This document shows, piece by piece, positions 21,640 through 33,100 of a DNA stretch of 64,000 nt. The first letter of the stretch is position 1. The number at the start of each line of letters is the position of its first letter. The position numbers and the translations under genes were made by a program. The stretch is from Aulostomus chinensis (Eukaryota; Chordata; Actinopteri; Syngnathiformes; Aulostomidae), in NCBI GenBank assembly GCA_037954235.1, contig JBBMOA010000004.1:558001-622000 (forward strand), given 5' to 3'. The notes below the pieces were generated by a model, which saw only the letters and a list, made by a program, of their open reading frames with translations, ran no database searches and had not been told where the DNA came from.

Positions 21640-23060
21640 ATTATCAGATCAGCTGAACACAAACTTCCCACCATAGTTCCAACTGGAATGACAATTTCTC
21701 AGATTCATTGTGTAACAACAAAGGGAAGTTGTTTACCTCTATGTCTGTATTGCGCACTCCAATTGGTTGCAGCAGCACACCAGCAGGAAGTGAAACCGTG
21801 GGTGAAGCATCCACCATCAACACCCCTTGGTCCAATGGCTTCACTAACTTCACACTACACATGGTGCAGCAATCACTGCCAGCAGGCAAAATCAGTGGGC
21901 CAGGCCCGGCTCCCGTGTCACACATCCTACCTCTTTGTCACCTTCACCACCTACAGGAATGGAGCCATCTACCAGTTCATCAGCTCTAATCCCCAAGGTC
22001 TGAGCAATATCAACTCCTGCAGACTCTCGACAGAGCTTAGCCTACCGCTTAAAAAGACTGGCATTGGTGCCTAGGATAACTGGAATCTGGTAAGGTGTGC
22101 TGTTCAGTCTTAACAGCACAACAGAGGGCCAACCCTTTGGGAATGTTACCGCCTACCCCTGATTTGACTTCACTTTCCTTGAGTGCGCAGACTGTGTCAG
22201 AACTTTTACATTCCTTTCCAGGTGACTGTCCCTCTTTGACTTTCTTAAGAGACTGAAAAAGCTTTTGAATTACTTTGCTCCGATTTTCAGCATTTTGGTA
22301 GCGAAGTGTCCATTCTCTCCAGTCCTGTAGCAAATGCTTTGATCAGAGCTTCTGCAATACTTGTTTGGCTTTTGGCTGTGTTGAGCAGGTCTCGATGACT
22401 CTACACTTAATGCCGTGGCTGGGGCACCAGCGACTGTGCCCACTTTCGTTGATAGTTTCCTCTGTAATCTTTGGACCTGTTTTTTCAGTGCTACTACTTC
22501 TGCATTTTCACAGCTGTCCTCCACAGGGCTCTAAGCAGCCACATTAGTTCCATGGTTGTCGGTTACCTTGACACATGGCTTTGTAGCCATGGAAGCCGAT
22601 AATGACTTCAATGCTTTGATTTCAGCTTTTAAAGCCTGTATCTCTACCAGTTGTGTACCCTCGTGATTACGAGATCCTGGTGTCTAATTTTTTTTTTTTT
22701 TTTAATCCAGTGAATGCAATGCGCTTCCGTATAATCCTGAGCCAGACAGAGTGCTGATAGTCTATGACATCTCCTTGGTGAAGCTGCCCAAAAATGATCA
22801 GCACATCATTTTGGTCTTACAATTTCCAACAGGATGTAGCATGTAAAACCACTACATGCTTTATCTGTGAGTGGATGCCTCTCTTTACTGTCTGTGCCAA
22901 TGTGGCATTGTGCCCAGGGGATGAATATGGCTTGCTGGACAAAACTGGAGAAATTGATGGTGCTAATGTCATCTCTCTGAACAGATTAAACATAAATACA
23001 GAATCTTTAGGCAAGGGAGAAACTACTGTGATAGGGAAGCCTCTGGTTTCCTTTTGAGAA
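21640..23060 (-). pseudogene. Gypsy-type LTR retrotransposon gag/protease remnant
   Basis: Read on the minus strand through several frames, there is a gag-like stretch (FGQLHQGDVIDYQHSVWLRI near 22760). It is followed by a coiled coil (VVALKKQVQRLQRKLS, 22500-22450). A degenerate zinc knuckle comes next, CYRTGENGHFATKM, in which two of the C-C-H-C ligands are changed. Next comes NIPKGL and the region that would hold the retropepsin. The order and wording match fish Gypsy gag-pol proteins as I remember the family. No LTR, reverse transcriptase or integrase is attached. It is an internal fragment and cannot encode particles. Confidence 0.55.
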
Positions 23061-23683
23061 GGTTTGACGAATCACGTCTAAGTGGGCCTCGGTTTTGTTC
23101 ATGAAAACAGTCTGGGTGGAATGCTAAACAGAGCAAATCAGCTGAAATGCAAGGTTGGATAAATGCTGTCATAGGGATTCTAAACTGTTATGTAAGTCTA
23201 AACTGGCTCCTTTTGAAACAATTCGCTTCGTCTTTAAACTTCATGAAATGTTTGCTAACAATGAGCAATGGACAGAACAAGGAAGTCTTGGGCTGGGTAT
23301 CTTCTTGCTACTCTAGGTCTCTGAAATACTGGCCCTTGTTCACAGAGGTTAAGTTATCAGACTTAGCTGTGAGACTGACACTGATGTCTTATATTATACT
23401 TCTGTTAATTTTTGCTTTTAGGTATTTGGTAAGATTGCTTGCTGTCAGGTGATGTGTGCTTTTGTGTTTTGTTTTACCATTGTTGTTATTGTATTTTCAC
23501 AAAGGATATTCTATCCAGAATTAATGTGTGGCACATATCCAAGTTCTAATAAAACAAAAATGGTTATTCGTCAGACAAACGTCAATGGCCCACTTCACCA
23601 AGGGTTGCTAATGGGATGAGTATCACAGAACTGAAGAACTGTGTTAAACTGGATATTTTTACATCTACACATTAACAAAAAAA

Positions 23684-23699
23684 ACACACACACACACAT
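23684..23699. repeat. (CA)n microsatellite
   Basis: Eight CA units, followed by a second CA-rich patch at 23720-23732. Confidence 0.85.
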
Positions 23700-24062
23700 A
23701 CAAAGACACACTCATCCTTACACACACACACAACCACACCACTCCACTACTACTTGAACCCCTTGGGAGATGGAAATATTCAAGCACGATACATAAAAGT
23801 GCGATCCATTATTCATAGTGTATCTGAGAGATGTGGCATGCCAGAAAAAGGGCTATATTTTTAGGTCAGCCTGTGGAATCCATTCTCATGTTGTTGAATC
23901 ATGAATTTTTTTTAAAAAAAACCCCAGAAAAACAGCTGAATTCAACTCAGCTCTAAGCAGGGAGAGACACTTAAATCCCATGTCTTAAAAGCAGACATGT
24001 TCTAGTTTTACAAGTGCAGACTAGCCCATTACCAAGTCTCTGAGTGGCTGTGTTTATGTCAC

Positions 24063-24083
24063 AGAGAGAGAGAGAGAGAGAGA
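24063..24083. repeat. (AG)n microsatellite
   Basis: About ten uninterrupted AG units. Confidence 0.85.
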
Positions 24084-24679
24084 AATTTTGGGATGTTTTT
24101 TTTGGAATCAGATTGATTTTTTTCAGATTAGTGAAAATAAAACTGAATAAAAAAACATTAAAAAACAACACTTTTTTAGGATAGAATAAAACATTTATAC
24201 ATAAGAGGAGTAAATCTCCAAATTTGAGCTGACCCTATGCCACAAAGCACCTCACCCAGACATCAGACCAGAAAGTTTAAATCCTCCAACAATCTGAATT
24301 TTAACATGTTTGAAAAAGCAGAGAGACCATGTCCACACTGAGCCCCTCCTCCATATATTTTCCATGGTTTATTGTGCATCTGAGTCTCAGTTTGGTGAGT
24401 AAGAGTAGAAGACGAGTTCAATGAGATCAGACGAGATCAATGAGCATGCAGATTGATAGACTGAGACCACAGACAGCTGCAACTCGTGTGCAGTTGTTGA
24501 CTTTTGCGCCTGCAGTAAAGAGTAGCGCTTATGGTCACTGAATTGTGTGCGCAAGGGAGGTTCAATGCATGCGTGGAGTGTAATACACACTCGTAGAGCA
24601 TAATATACACTTGTGGCGAATTAAAATAGGTGCCTCCAATGCACACGTGGAGCGTAACACACGCTCATGGTGGACTTTT

Positions 24680-24857
24680 GGCGTATATTTGACACTTTTC
24701 TGCAGACTTTAGTGATCACTTCCAGCAGGTCTTTTTCAAGGACAGACCACAAAGGCTGATAAAAACCTACTGGCAGTCCATCTATCCCTGGAGCTCTGCC
24801 ACTCAGACACATCAGAGCTGTGTGTAGTTCCTCCAAAGTCATATCTGCCTTCAGCAA
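24680..24857 (-). pseudogene. L1/Tx1-type LINE reverse-transcriptase fragment
   Basis: On the minus strand MTLEELHTALMCLSGRAPGI is followed by DGLPVGFYQPLWSVL and DLLEVI. This is the start of the reverse-transcriptase domain of L1-group LINEs (the S-P-G-x-D-G-L-P-x-E-F-Y signature, here with Ala for Ser and Gly for Glu). Only about 60 residues remain. It differs from the corresponding part of the full L1 at 50162-55830, so it is another lineage, nearer to Tx1-like elements. Confidence 0.7.
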
Positions 24858-25064
24858 AGACTGTCTTTGTTATGAACCTGAGGATGATCAGTGAGAAACC
24901 TGCTGCACATATCTGGGTGTTCCATCAATTGGGTGGCGCTGCGCCACTCTGTGATGCTTTATAGCGGGGCTGTATCTTGCGCATCTTCCTTTAACTCTCC
25001 CTTCTGGAGCAGCTGGTCTGCTGCGGTGATTCAGTTGGAGCAGTCCTCTACCTGCGTGGCGGTA

Positions 25065-25184
25065 AGCGTGTGACCTCACTTCCTGTTTGTGCATTGCTGA
25101 ACGTAGTGCTTTGCTTGCTGTGCTAGCGTGTGACCTCACTTCCTGTTTGTGCATTGCTGAACGTAGTGCTTTGCTTGCTGTGCT
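25065..25184. repeat. Exact 60-bp tandem duplication
   Basis: The unit starting AGCGTGTGACCTCACTTCCT is present twice with no mismatch (25065-25124 and 25125-25184), followed by AGC of a third start. The duplication must be recent. Confidence 0.95.
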
Positions 25185-25339
25185 AGCTAAAGTGTGATCA
25201 TCCCTGCTAATTCCTTATTCGTTGACAAATTACCTTCCCAAACTACATACTGTATCTATTTGCTTTATTTGGCCTAATTTTAAAGACTGTCTTATAGCGA
25301 CAGCCTTTATTTCTGTAAGCTTTCCACTCTAAGCAAGCA

Positions 25340-25474
25340 ATGGCTTCCCCCTCTCGCTCTCCTCTCTCCTGCTCAGTGTGCCACATGTTTAGCTACTCCT
25401 CAGCCTCCTTTAGTTGTACAGATAAGTGTGTTAAATGCAGTTTGTTTGTAGCGTTGGAGGCAAGGCTTTGCAAG
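25340..25474 (+). pseudogene. L2 ORF1 start with intact Cys motif, interrupted by an LTR
   Basis: ATG at 25340 gives MASPSRSPLSCSVCHMFSYS and then SASFSCTDKCVKCSLFVAL. Here the Cys pairs C-x2-C (residues 11, 14) and C-x3-C-x2-C (26, 30, 33) are all present. The copies at 17748 and 42020 have lost one or more of them. The frame runs into the LTR at 25475 and resumes at 26691 with the same L2 text. The five Cys suggest a small zinc-binding module ahead of the coil in this ORF1 family. Confidence 0.7.
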
Positions 25475-26686
25475 TGTGGCAGGATAGCGCTACACTCCCC
25501 ACCGTGAGGGGCAGTGTGGAAGACGATTAGTGAGTGGTCACCTATAACTAGACCTGGTCGGACCCTTCTCCGTCTTTTCCGCTTCCTCTCCCTCCTTTAC
25601 GGAGCCGACAGCCGTGCGTGGTGGTGTCTCGCTGGTCAGCAGATTGGGTTACAAAAAAAAGCGGTGTGGTGTTATCGGGAGCTGGGCTGTCTCTCTTGGG
25701 CCGGTGTGTGCGTGGTACGCTTTCTGTGGTCTGGGCTGCGGGCTTCCTCCTCCTGCCTCGTCTGACGCCACGATTCTGCTCTCCATGCGCGTCTGTGAGC
25801 CTCGCTGCTGTTTTGGTTCTTCTTCTTCTTCTCTTCTTCATTCTGGATTCTTGCTGATTCGGCTCATAACGGGCTCTGATCCCAGTAACGGCGGTTAAAG
25901 CCGTGCACTACGGCATTTATAAGAGCCTCAACGTGGGCCAAGAGAGGGCATCCCGACCCTCATCGGCGCTGAGCCGTCCCCCTTGGAGACTGGTTTTAAT
26001 TAGAGGGGCAGACATTTCCTTAATTATTTGAGTTTATTCCTTTTCTATTTGTTATTTCTTTCTTTGAATTATTACTGTTAGTTTTTATGGGTTACATTTG
26101 ATTTATTGTTTAGAACCTTTATGATCATGATTATTATTATTATTATTGCCTTTTGCTCCCCATTTTGATCATTTGGATTTAAAATAGTTTCTGTTGGGTT
26201 ATTTGGGGTAGCGATATTGGTTAGTGTGAGGGTTGCCTTGATTTCATTTTTTTAATGGTGTTCTTTTCTTTTCTTTGACAGGTGTGGAGGGCCCAGAGCA
26301 GCAACAGTCCCCCTGGTGGTGGTTCCTCATTCAAGTTTTTTTGGTTTGCTGTGTCACGGGTGCAGTGTAGTTTTTTTTAGATTCCTCCCCTTTTCGTTAC
26401 CGCTGTCGTGGTAAGCCCCAGCCCTGTCCCCTTTTCCTTACAGTAATTCCTCTTGCACTCCTTATTATATTCATTGGTATTCATTTAGTCTGTTGCTCAT
26501 TGTAAACTATTTTTCCAGTAAAAGTATTTTTATAATTGGAAATCACGGTCCTGTCCTGTGGTATTTCGAACTGTATGCCTTTGTTCAACTGGAAGCCTTG
26601 TCATTTTGAAATTTTGTTTATATCCTGGGGTGAAAGCCCCCAGGTGGCGTTGTCGGCAACTATTCCCCACCGCTTGCCTTGCCACA
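25475..26686. mobile_element. Solo LTR (Gypsy-like) inserted in L2, 4-bp target duplication
   Basis: The 1,212-bp insertion begins TGTGGCAGG and ends CCTTGCCACA (TG...CA with a 7-bp inverted TGTGGCA). It is flanked by CAAG on both sides (25471-25474 and 26687-26690). Removing it and one CAAG restores the L2 ORF1 text seen at 17860-17890. It contains no gag or pol. A related LTR end lies at 38797-39383. Solo LTRs arise by recombination between the two LTRs of a full element. Family assignment beyond LTR retrotransposon is inferred. Confidence 0.7.
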
Positions 26687-26690
26687 CAAG

Positions 26691-27635
26691 GTTGAATTGG
26701 ACCTGCGGCGGCTCCACACCGATGGATCCAAACAATAAGCCGCTAGAGCTAGCCACTCCCCATTAGCTGGTGCGGACTGTCTTAGCTTAGCCCCAACTAG
26801 CGCTCCCCTGGCAGCTCCTGAGCAGCCAGGAAACCAGGGCGGCTGGGTGACTGTCCGAAGGAAGCATAGTCCGAAGCAGAAGCCTGCTGTCAGCGACAAA
26901 CCACCACTTCACGTCTCTTAACGGGTTCTCCCCACTCTGCTACACACCTGCCGAGAAATCTACTCTGGTAATTTGAAGTTCCCTTCTCAGAAAATTGAAA
27001 TTAGCGATACTGGCAACCACAGTCAAGTGCATTCCAGGGGCCAGAGCGGGCGACGTTGAGTCAAATTTGAAACTGCTGGCTAAAAGTAAACGCAAAAACG
27101 GTAAAATCATTATCCACGTCGACGGGAATGACATCCAACTACGCCAGTTGGAGGTCACAAAAATTAATATTGAGTCGGTGTGTACATTTGCGAAGACGAT
27201 GTCGGACTCCGTAATGTTCTCTGGACCCCTGCCTAATCGGACCAGTGATGACATGTTTAACCGCGTGTCGTCGTTCAACCGCTGGCTGTCGAGGTTGTGT
27301 CCAGCAAACCAAGTGGGCTTCATAGCTAATTGGAAAACGTTCTGGGGGAGACCTGGTCTGATTAGGAGGGACGGCATCCATCCCACGTTGGACGGAACAG
27401 CTCTCATCTCTAAAAATATGACCCAGTTTATAATAGAACCAAAACCCAGACAACCCAGAGTTCAGACCAGGAAGCAGAACTGCCATTTTCCACGCTTCTC
27501 TGCGCGTCCATTAGGGCAGTTTCCCAACCAAAACTACATAGAGACTGTGTCTGTCCCCCAACCACGTCAGTTTTCTCATTCCAGTTCTACTTGTAGAGGA
27601 GTCAATCAGAAAAACCTAATCAAAATGAATTGTTT
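26691..27635 (+). pseudogene. L2 ORF1 continued: coil and SGNH-esterase-like domain
   Basis: After the LTR the text resumes (VELDLRRLHTDGSK in a broken frame). The frame 26995-27882 then carries the esterase block: VKCIPGARAGDVESNLKLLA, IIIHVDGNDIQLRQ (GxND box), SGPLPNRTSDDMFN and RRDGIHPTLDG (D-x-x-H box). The GSS box that should precede it is altered. L2 similarity stops at about 27635 where BEL/Pao sequence begins, so the last residues of the open frame are foreign. Endonuclease and reverse transcriptase are absent. Confidence 0.7.
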
Positions 27636-29163
27636 TCCAGGCCCAATAGTTGTTCTGTTCATCATATATAGTGAGGCCCGAAGTAACCAGGCGGTTACGA
27701 GCGAGGTATCAGATGAGGTCTCCAGTGGGTGCAGAGTGATCTTGGCTGGCTCCGTAGGATGTCCTGCGAGCGTACTGGAGGGCAGGAGATGGAGAATCCA
27801 TTTTGAAATTCTGTTGTGGGCATTCCTCACGGGGTCGAAGAGTTGGATGGTAGTTGAGAGGCTGGTTGCATCATTGCTGTAGTGCTGCACCGTAGATCTG
27901 AAAGGATTGAGGGTCATGACCTTGCACGATATTAGTAGACACGACAGCTTGTGTTCGACTTGCGTTGAGCGGCTGAGGAATTGGGTTAATGACAGTTGGT
28001 CTGGGATGTGGTGGATGACAGGTTGTTGAAGCACTGTCGCTCTCTTTCAGCACAGAAACCTTTGCTGGACAGGCCGGCCTGCTCCGACACATAGGAGGCA
28101 ACTCACTGAACTTTGGTGGATTGGAGGACCTGGCTGTTAGCCTCGCTGCGTACCTCGAAGCCCATGTCTTGCAGACCGGCCAAAAGAGTATTTGCCTCTG
28201 CTATAGCGGCGTTTTTTCTTTTTCGCCGTTTAATGCGTCGAGATTGGCTTGGATACGGGCTTGCTCAACTTTCAGTTCAATTTCTTTCTGCAAATGTGCC
28301 GCTCGAGCTTGCGCTGCTTCGGCTTTTGCCTTGGCCATGGCAATGGCCATGCTAATCTTTGACCTGGACGATGTGTCAGATGAGCGACTGCTCCTCGAGT
28401 GCACAGACTCTGACTGGTTATCTTGGTTTTCTTTGTTGCTGATGCTATGTTGTGACATCGTAACTCACTGTGTTTCCAGTATTGAGAGAAGGAGGCCAAC
28501 ATGAAGCAGTCTGGAAGCTATGGAGTTAGCTGCTTATCTCTTAATATGGGGTTGCTCCGTGAGGTGGCAATTCTTGTGTCCCTCGTTTGTCGTTCTGCCG
28601 TCCTTTCACTGTCATGGGCTACTTCCAATCAGTGCAAACATTTCCCCAAAAACTCTCGGACGCAGATGATTTACCTCCAGAAAGTTTACTGAGGAATATT
28701 GTGAAACTGAAACAACACAGACATACAGAAATCATCAGTCACAGCCCACACAGAAAACGAACAATACAGCTTAGCTATGTTAGCTTTGTAGCCAGTACAG
28801 CAATTAAACACAGTCTAGAGTGCTAATAGCAACAGAAGACATGAAGCTAACTGGGAATAGCATTCACAAAACTGGTGTCGTATCCGTTTTGACAACTACA
28901 TTACACTCCGTTGGATTTTACATTTGTACGGCGGCATAAAGAACACTTACGGATGTTGCCTTGAAAAAGGGAAAAGAAAAGCGACCAGCTGTGGAGCGGA
29001 CAGCTGGCAGAGCTCGTGTATCTGTAGCCGATAACCACGTGGCAACTTTCTGCTTCCGGTCGCTCGCGGACTTAGTGTTGCCGTGGCAACGCTATGTAAA
29101 CAAGTCGCGCTCGATCGCTACGGCACCGCAGAAAACAAACTCTCGCGCGACATAACACGACAG
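27636..29163 (-). mobile_element. BEL/Pao LTR retrotransposon 5' part (truncated)
   Basis: Minus-strand gag-like coding (27640-28458) is preceded by a noncoding stretch whose outer end on the minus strand reads TGTCGTGTTATGTCGCGCGA (ending at 29163). That is a plausible LTR start with a GC-rich promoter-like segment inside. If so, the 5' LTR would be about 28.5-29.16 kb. I did not find a second LTR or a target duplication to confirm it. The element is cut at 27636 by its junction with L2, and protease, reverse transcriptase and integrase are missing. Confidence 0.5.
27640..28458 (-). pseudogene. BEL/Pao gag N-terminal region, several frames
   Basis: The minus strand opens with MSQHSISNKENQDNQSESVH, a serine/arginine-rich stretch. 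An Ala/Glu/Lys/Gln-rich helix follows (AMAKAKAEAAQARAAHLQKE, then ELKVEQARIQANLDAL) and should form a coiled coil. Further pieces lie in other frames, ending with YLARNRLVTSGLTIYDEQ and YWAWK. The helix followed by the L-V-T-S-G-L ... Y-x-A-W-K block is the arrangement I associate with fish BEL/Pao gag proteins. At least three frame changes or stops occur. The next part of gag and all enzymes are gone. Confidence 0.55.
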
Positions 29164-29930
29164 GACCGAACGCTATCCATGTGTCCAACTCTGCCTGGGC
29201 CCATAACCTGTCAAGCATTTGAGTGCATAGCTTAGCGTAGTGGAGAATGAAGTCAGAGATGCTTGTTATATCGTTTAGCCTGCTGGCATATTTTTTCTCT
29301 CTGTTTTCATTTTACTCCTGCCTGGAGCAGAGAACTTGCGCTTGAGGGAATGTGGTGACGTCACATCTTGTGTGTACCATAATGTTTTGAACACCCTGAG
29401 AACACCGCAGTAAGAAGTACCATAACATATGGAGTAAGGGCGCCATCCAATGACAACACTTTACAGTGACATAGCCTATAGTTTCAGTAATGAAAAAAAA
29501 TGTCATCACCACATCTTTGTTGTTTACAATGCATTATGTTGTTACCCACTAACTGAGAAAATGGCTGACCGTCTGATTGTGACACTTTGCGAGGGGACGA
29601 ATAATACACTGGGGTCTTACTGTGAATGGCTAACTCACTGAGCTCCTGGTAGCAGCGCCAGCCAGCCTGTCGTCATGGCCGCTCTTTCTGTGTCTCTCGC
29701 TCCAGCCGCGCTAAGCAGGAGGCGTGCAGACAGCTCCAAACACCCACTTTCTCTGTCTCTCTCCTCTCAGTCTGTCCGTCCGTAAACCCCCCCCCCCCCC
29801 CCCTCCCCACAAGGCTGTCGGCTGCCGCCACCCCCATTATCGTTAAAAAAAAAAACGACCGATGAGGCTACGGCTACAGCGTCTCTCCCTCTGTCCCTCC
29901 ACAGAACTGTGTCATGAGGCTAATGAAACA
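29164..29930. other. No gene seen; low-complexity tract
   Basis: Holds a poly(C) run of 17 (29787-29803) and an A run at 29845-29855. A pyrimidine-rich patch follows (CTCTCCCTCTGTCCCTCCAC), ending in AG at 29903-29904. No domain was recognised on either strand. Confidence 0.45.
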
Positions 29931-30169
29931 TTCTTCTTCTTCTTCTTTTAAGGTTTTATAGCGGCTGGCATCAACTTATAGGTGCATTTGCCGCCACCCA
30001 CCGGACTGGAGTGTAGAGCAGTAGATAAGCAGTTACAGACTGTATCTACAAGGGTAACAAAAGACCCAAACCAAAATCAGAACAAAACAAAACAAAAACA
30101 AAAAATTAAATAAATAAAAGGAAAACCCATAAATAACTAATAGTACACCAACTAAATCCTCTCCATTAA

Positions 30170-33100
30170 CCCTGTTTTCCTTAGATATTTCCTTACATGC
30201 TTATTTACATTTTCTGTCCTTTTTAACAGATTCCCTAATGTGAATCCTATTTTTTCCCTTTGTAGTCCTGTCTTTAACGTTCTCCTCTCCCTCTCATATT
30301 CCTTACACTCCATCACATGCTCTACTGTTTCCTTTTTATTACACTTTCTACAGTTACCTGTAGGATGTTTCCCTATCAAGTGCAATGTGCTGTTTAACCC
30401 TGTGTGTCCCAGTCTGAGCCTAGTGATGACCACCTCCTCCTTCCTGTTCCCGCTCAAAACCTGTTCTTCTCCCACTTGTTTCTGTATGCTGTAGAAGTGC
30501 CGTCCTATTTAATTTGTGTCCCAATATTCTTGCCATACCTTTTGTATATGTCTTTTGATGATCGTCTTCCCTTCTTTTTCAAAATATTGATGTTAATTGC
30601 TTGTAATCTGGTTGCCTGTTTCGCTAAAATGTCAACTTCTTCAATTTCCCTCCACCCCTACATGAGCCGGGACCCACACAAAACTGACTGTCTTTTCCCT
30701 GCTATGTAATTCATGTAATAGTTGGTGTATTTCCAACACCAGGTCTTGTCTGCAGGATTTCATGGTTTTTATGGTTTCTAATGCTGCCCAACCGTCCAAA
30801 GAATGCATTTCGCTATTTCCTTTAAACCATTTTAGTGCAAGAATGATTGCTATTAACTCCACTGAGTAAACTGATGCATGATCTGTTATTCTTTTCTTAA
30901 TTTCTACTCTTTGCTGTGGAATGTACACCGCTGCCCCAGTCCTTCCAGTTTCTGGGTCTTTTGACCCATCAGTAAAAATCAATTATTTATCCGTATAACT
31001 TTGCTCTAGATATTTTCGCACCATTGCACCAATGTCTCTTGTTCTTGTTTTCCTGTTTTTGATCCTGTTTTGGATTCCTAAATCAACTGATGGCTCCTGG
31101 AACACCCATGATGGAGTGTCTGTGAGTGATACATTCATGATGTAGTTCATCTTGTGTAACCCAATATGTTCCGCTCTTATATTCCCAATCCAACCCAAAT
31201 TCCAAAAATTGGTTTTATGATGTTCTGCACACTCCTTTATTACAGCCTTTGCTGGGTGCGATTGATTATGTCCCTGCAAGTAAATCCAGTACTCCAGCAT
31301 GATCTTCAGCCTTCTTAATCTTAAGGGTTCTTGCCCCATTTCAACCTGTAAAGCTGCGACAGGAGATGTTTTAAAAGCCCCACTACACATTCTCAGTGCC
31401 TTTGCCTGCTCTGCATCCAGTTTTTTCAGATGACTCTCTGCTGCCGACATGTACGCCACACTGGCATAGTTTATTCTTGATCTGAACAGAGCTTGATAGA
31501 TACTTATCATGACTTTCCTGCTCGCTCCCCACTCTCGCCCTGCCAAACACCTCATCAGGTTGTTCACTCTTTTACACCTGTCCACCACTCTTTCTATGGG
31601 CTCTTTCCATGTAAGTTTTTCATCGAATAAAACCCCCAAAAACCGAATAACTTTTACCTGCTCTAATTGATGACCGTATATTCTTATGGACACCTCCTTA
31701 TGCCGTTTTGCAAAACACATTACTTGGGTTTTTGCCACTGATATTACAAATCCCCACCTGTTCGCCCACTCTTCTACTTTCCTTACTGCTGCTTGTAGTT
31801 TTCCTTGCAAAAATTTTAGATTTCTTCCCCTTACCCACAGTGCCCCATCATCCGCAAACAATGACTTACTTATCCCTTCTTCCACCCCTTCAAATATATC
31901 ATTTATCGTACAATTAAAAAAGACCGGACTACAAACACTCCCTTGTGGCGTTCCATTTTCTACCTCGTACACCCGTGAATACTCCTTCCCTACTCTCACC
32001 CAATTGTTCTCCCAAATAAAAAACCCAACACCCAGTTGTAAAGCTTTCCTCTTACTCCCATCTTTTCTAACTTGACTAACAGCCCTTCCTTCCATAACAT
32101 ATCATATGCCTTTTCTATATCGAAGAACTCTGCCATCACCATCTCTTTGTTTGTTTGTGCTTTTCTGATTTCTGATTCTAGCCTTATAACTGCATCCATG
32201 GTATTTCTTCCCTTACGGAACCCACTCTGATGCGGAGACATCAGCTCTTTGCTCTCCAAAAAAAACATCAACCTTTCTGTTACCATTTTTTCCATTGTTT
32301 TCCCTAACTGTGACATTAATGCTAGACCTACAGGCCTGTAATTTGATGAATGTGTTGCTTTTTTACCTTGTTTCAAAATAAGAATGATTACTGAGTGCCT
32401 CCATGCTTGTGGTACCTCCCCTGACTCCCATACGCTATTGAATAATTTCAATATTTCATTCAATGAACTGTCGTCCATATTATCCAACATGCAATAGCAG
32501 ATGTCATCTTTTCCTGGTGCTGATTGCCTGGTTCTGGAGATGGCTCTCCTTAGCTCATACATGCTGAATTCTAGATCTAACTGGTCCCCTCTTACATCCT
32601 TTTTCTTGTTCACTGACGGATTTTGCTCCAAAATGTTCTGCCGTTGTAGTATTGCCTCTGATGAGATATTATTTGAGCTATGCACCTGTATGAGTGATTC
32701 TGCCAACAACTCTGCCTTTTCCAGTCTGCAATTCTGTCATCTCTTCTCAATATTGGGATTGTCATGGTTCTTCTCATTCCACTCATCTTTTTAATCATTC
32801 CCCACACATCTTCCAACTGCACCTCTTGTCCTATCCCACTGCAATACTTCCTCCAACACTCCCTCTTTGCTGTTCTGACTGTCTTCCTCACCACTGCCTG
32901 TGACCTTTTGTATTTTATCAGTGAATCCATTGTATGGTTTTTATTTAATGCCTTAAATGCCCTATTCCTCATTCTTATAGCCTGTTTACATTCTTCGTTC
33001 CACCATGGCATTCTCTTTTCCCTTTTACGCCCTGACACTTTTGGGATGATTTCCTTAGCTGATTGTATTATTGCTGTTACCATTTCTCTATTCCATTCTT

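Larger units (their letters stand above)
23061..24660. other. No gene seen; contains two microsatellites
   Basis: AT-rich sequence with a CA run (23684-23699) and an AG run (24063-24083). At 24565-24665 there is a set of loosely repeated GTGGAGYGTAAYACACRCTC units on both sides of a GGTGCCTCCAATGCA segment. I recognise no protein in it. Confidence 0.45.

Noticed and set aside
26995..27882. 295-residue gene
   Set aside because: The frame is a fusion of L2 ORF1 esterase text (to about 27635) with antisense BEL sequence.
29760..29910. CpG-island promoter of a host gene
   Set aside because: GC content comes mostly from a poly(C) run, few CpG follow, and no exon can be read nearby.
31686..32075. 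Plus-strand frames of 100-130 residues through 30.2-34.9 kb
   Set aside because: They are antisense shadows of the I-clade LINE ORFs.
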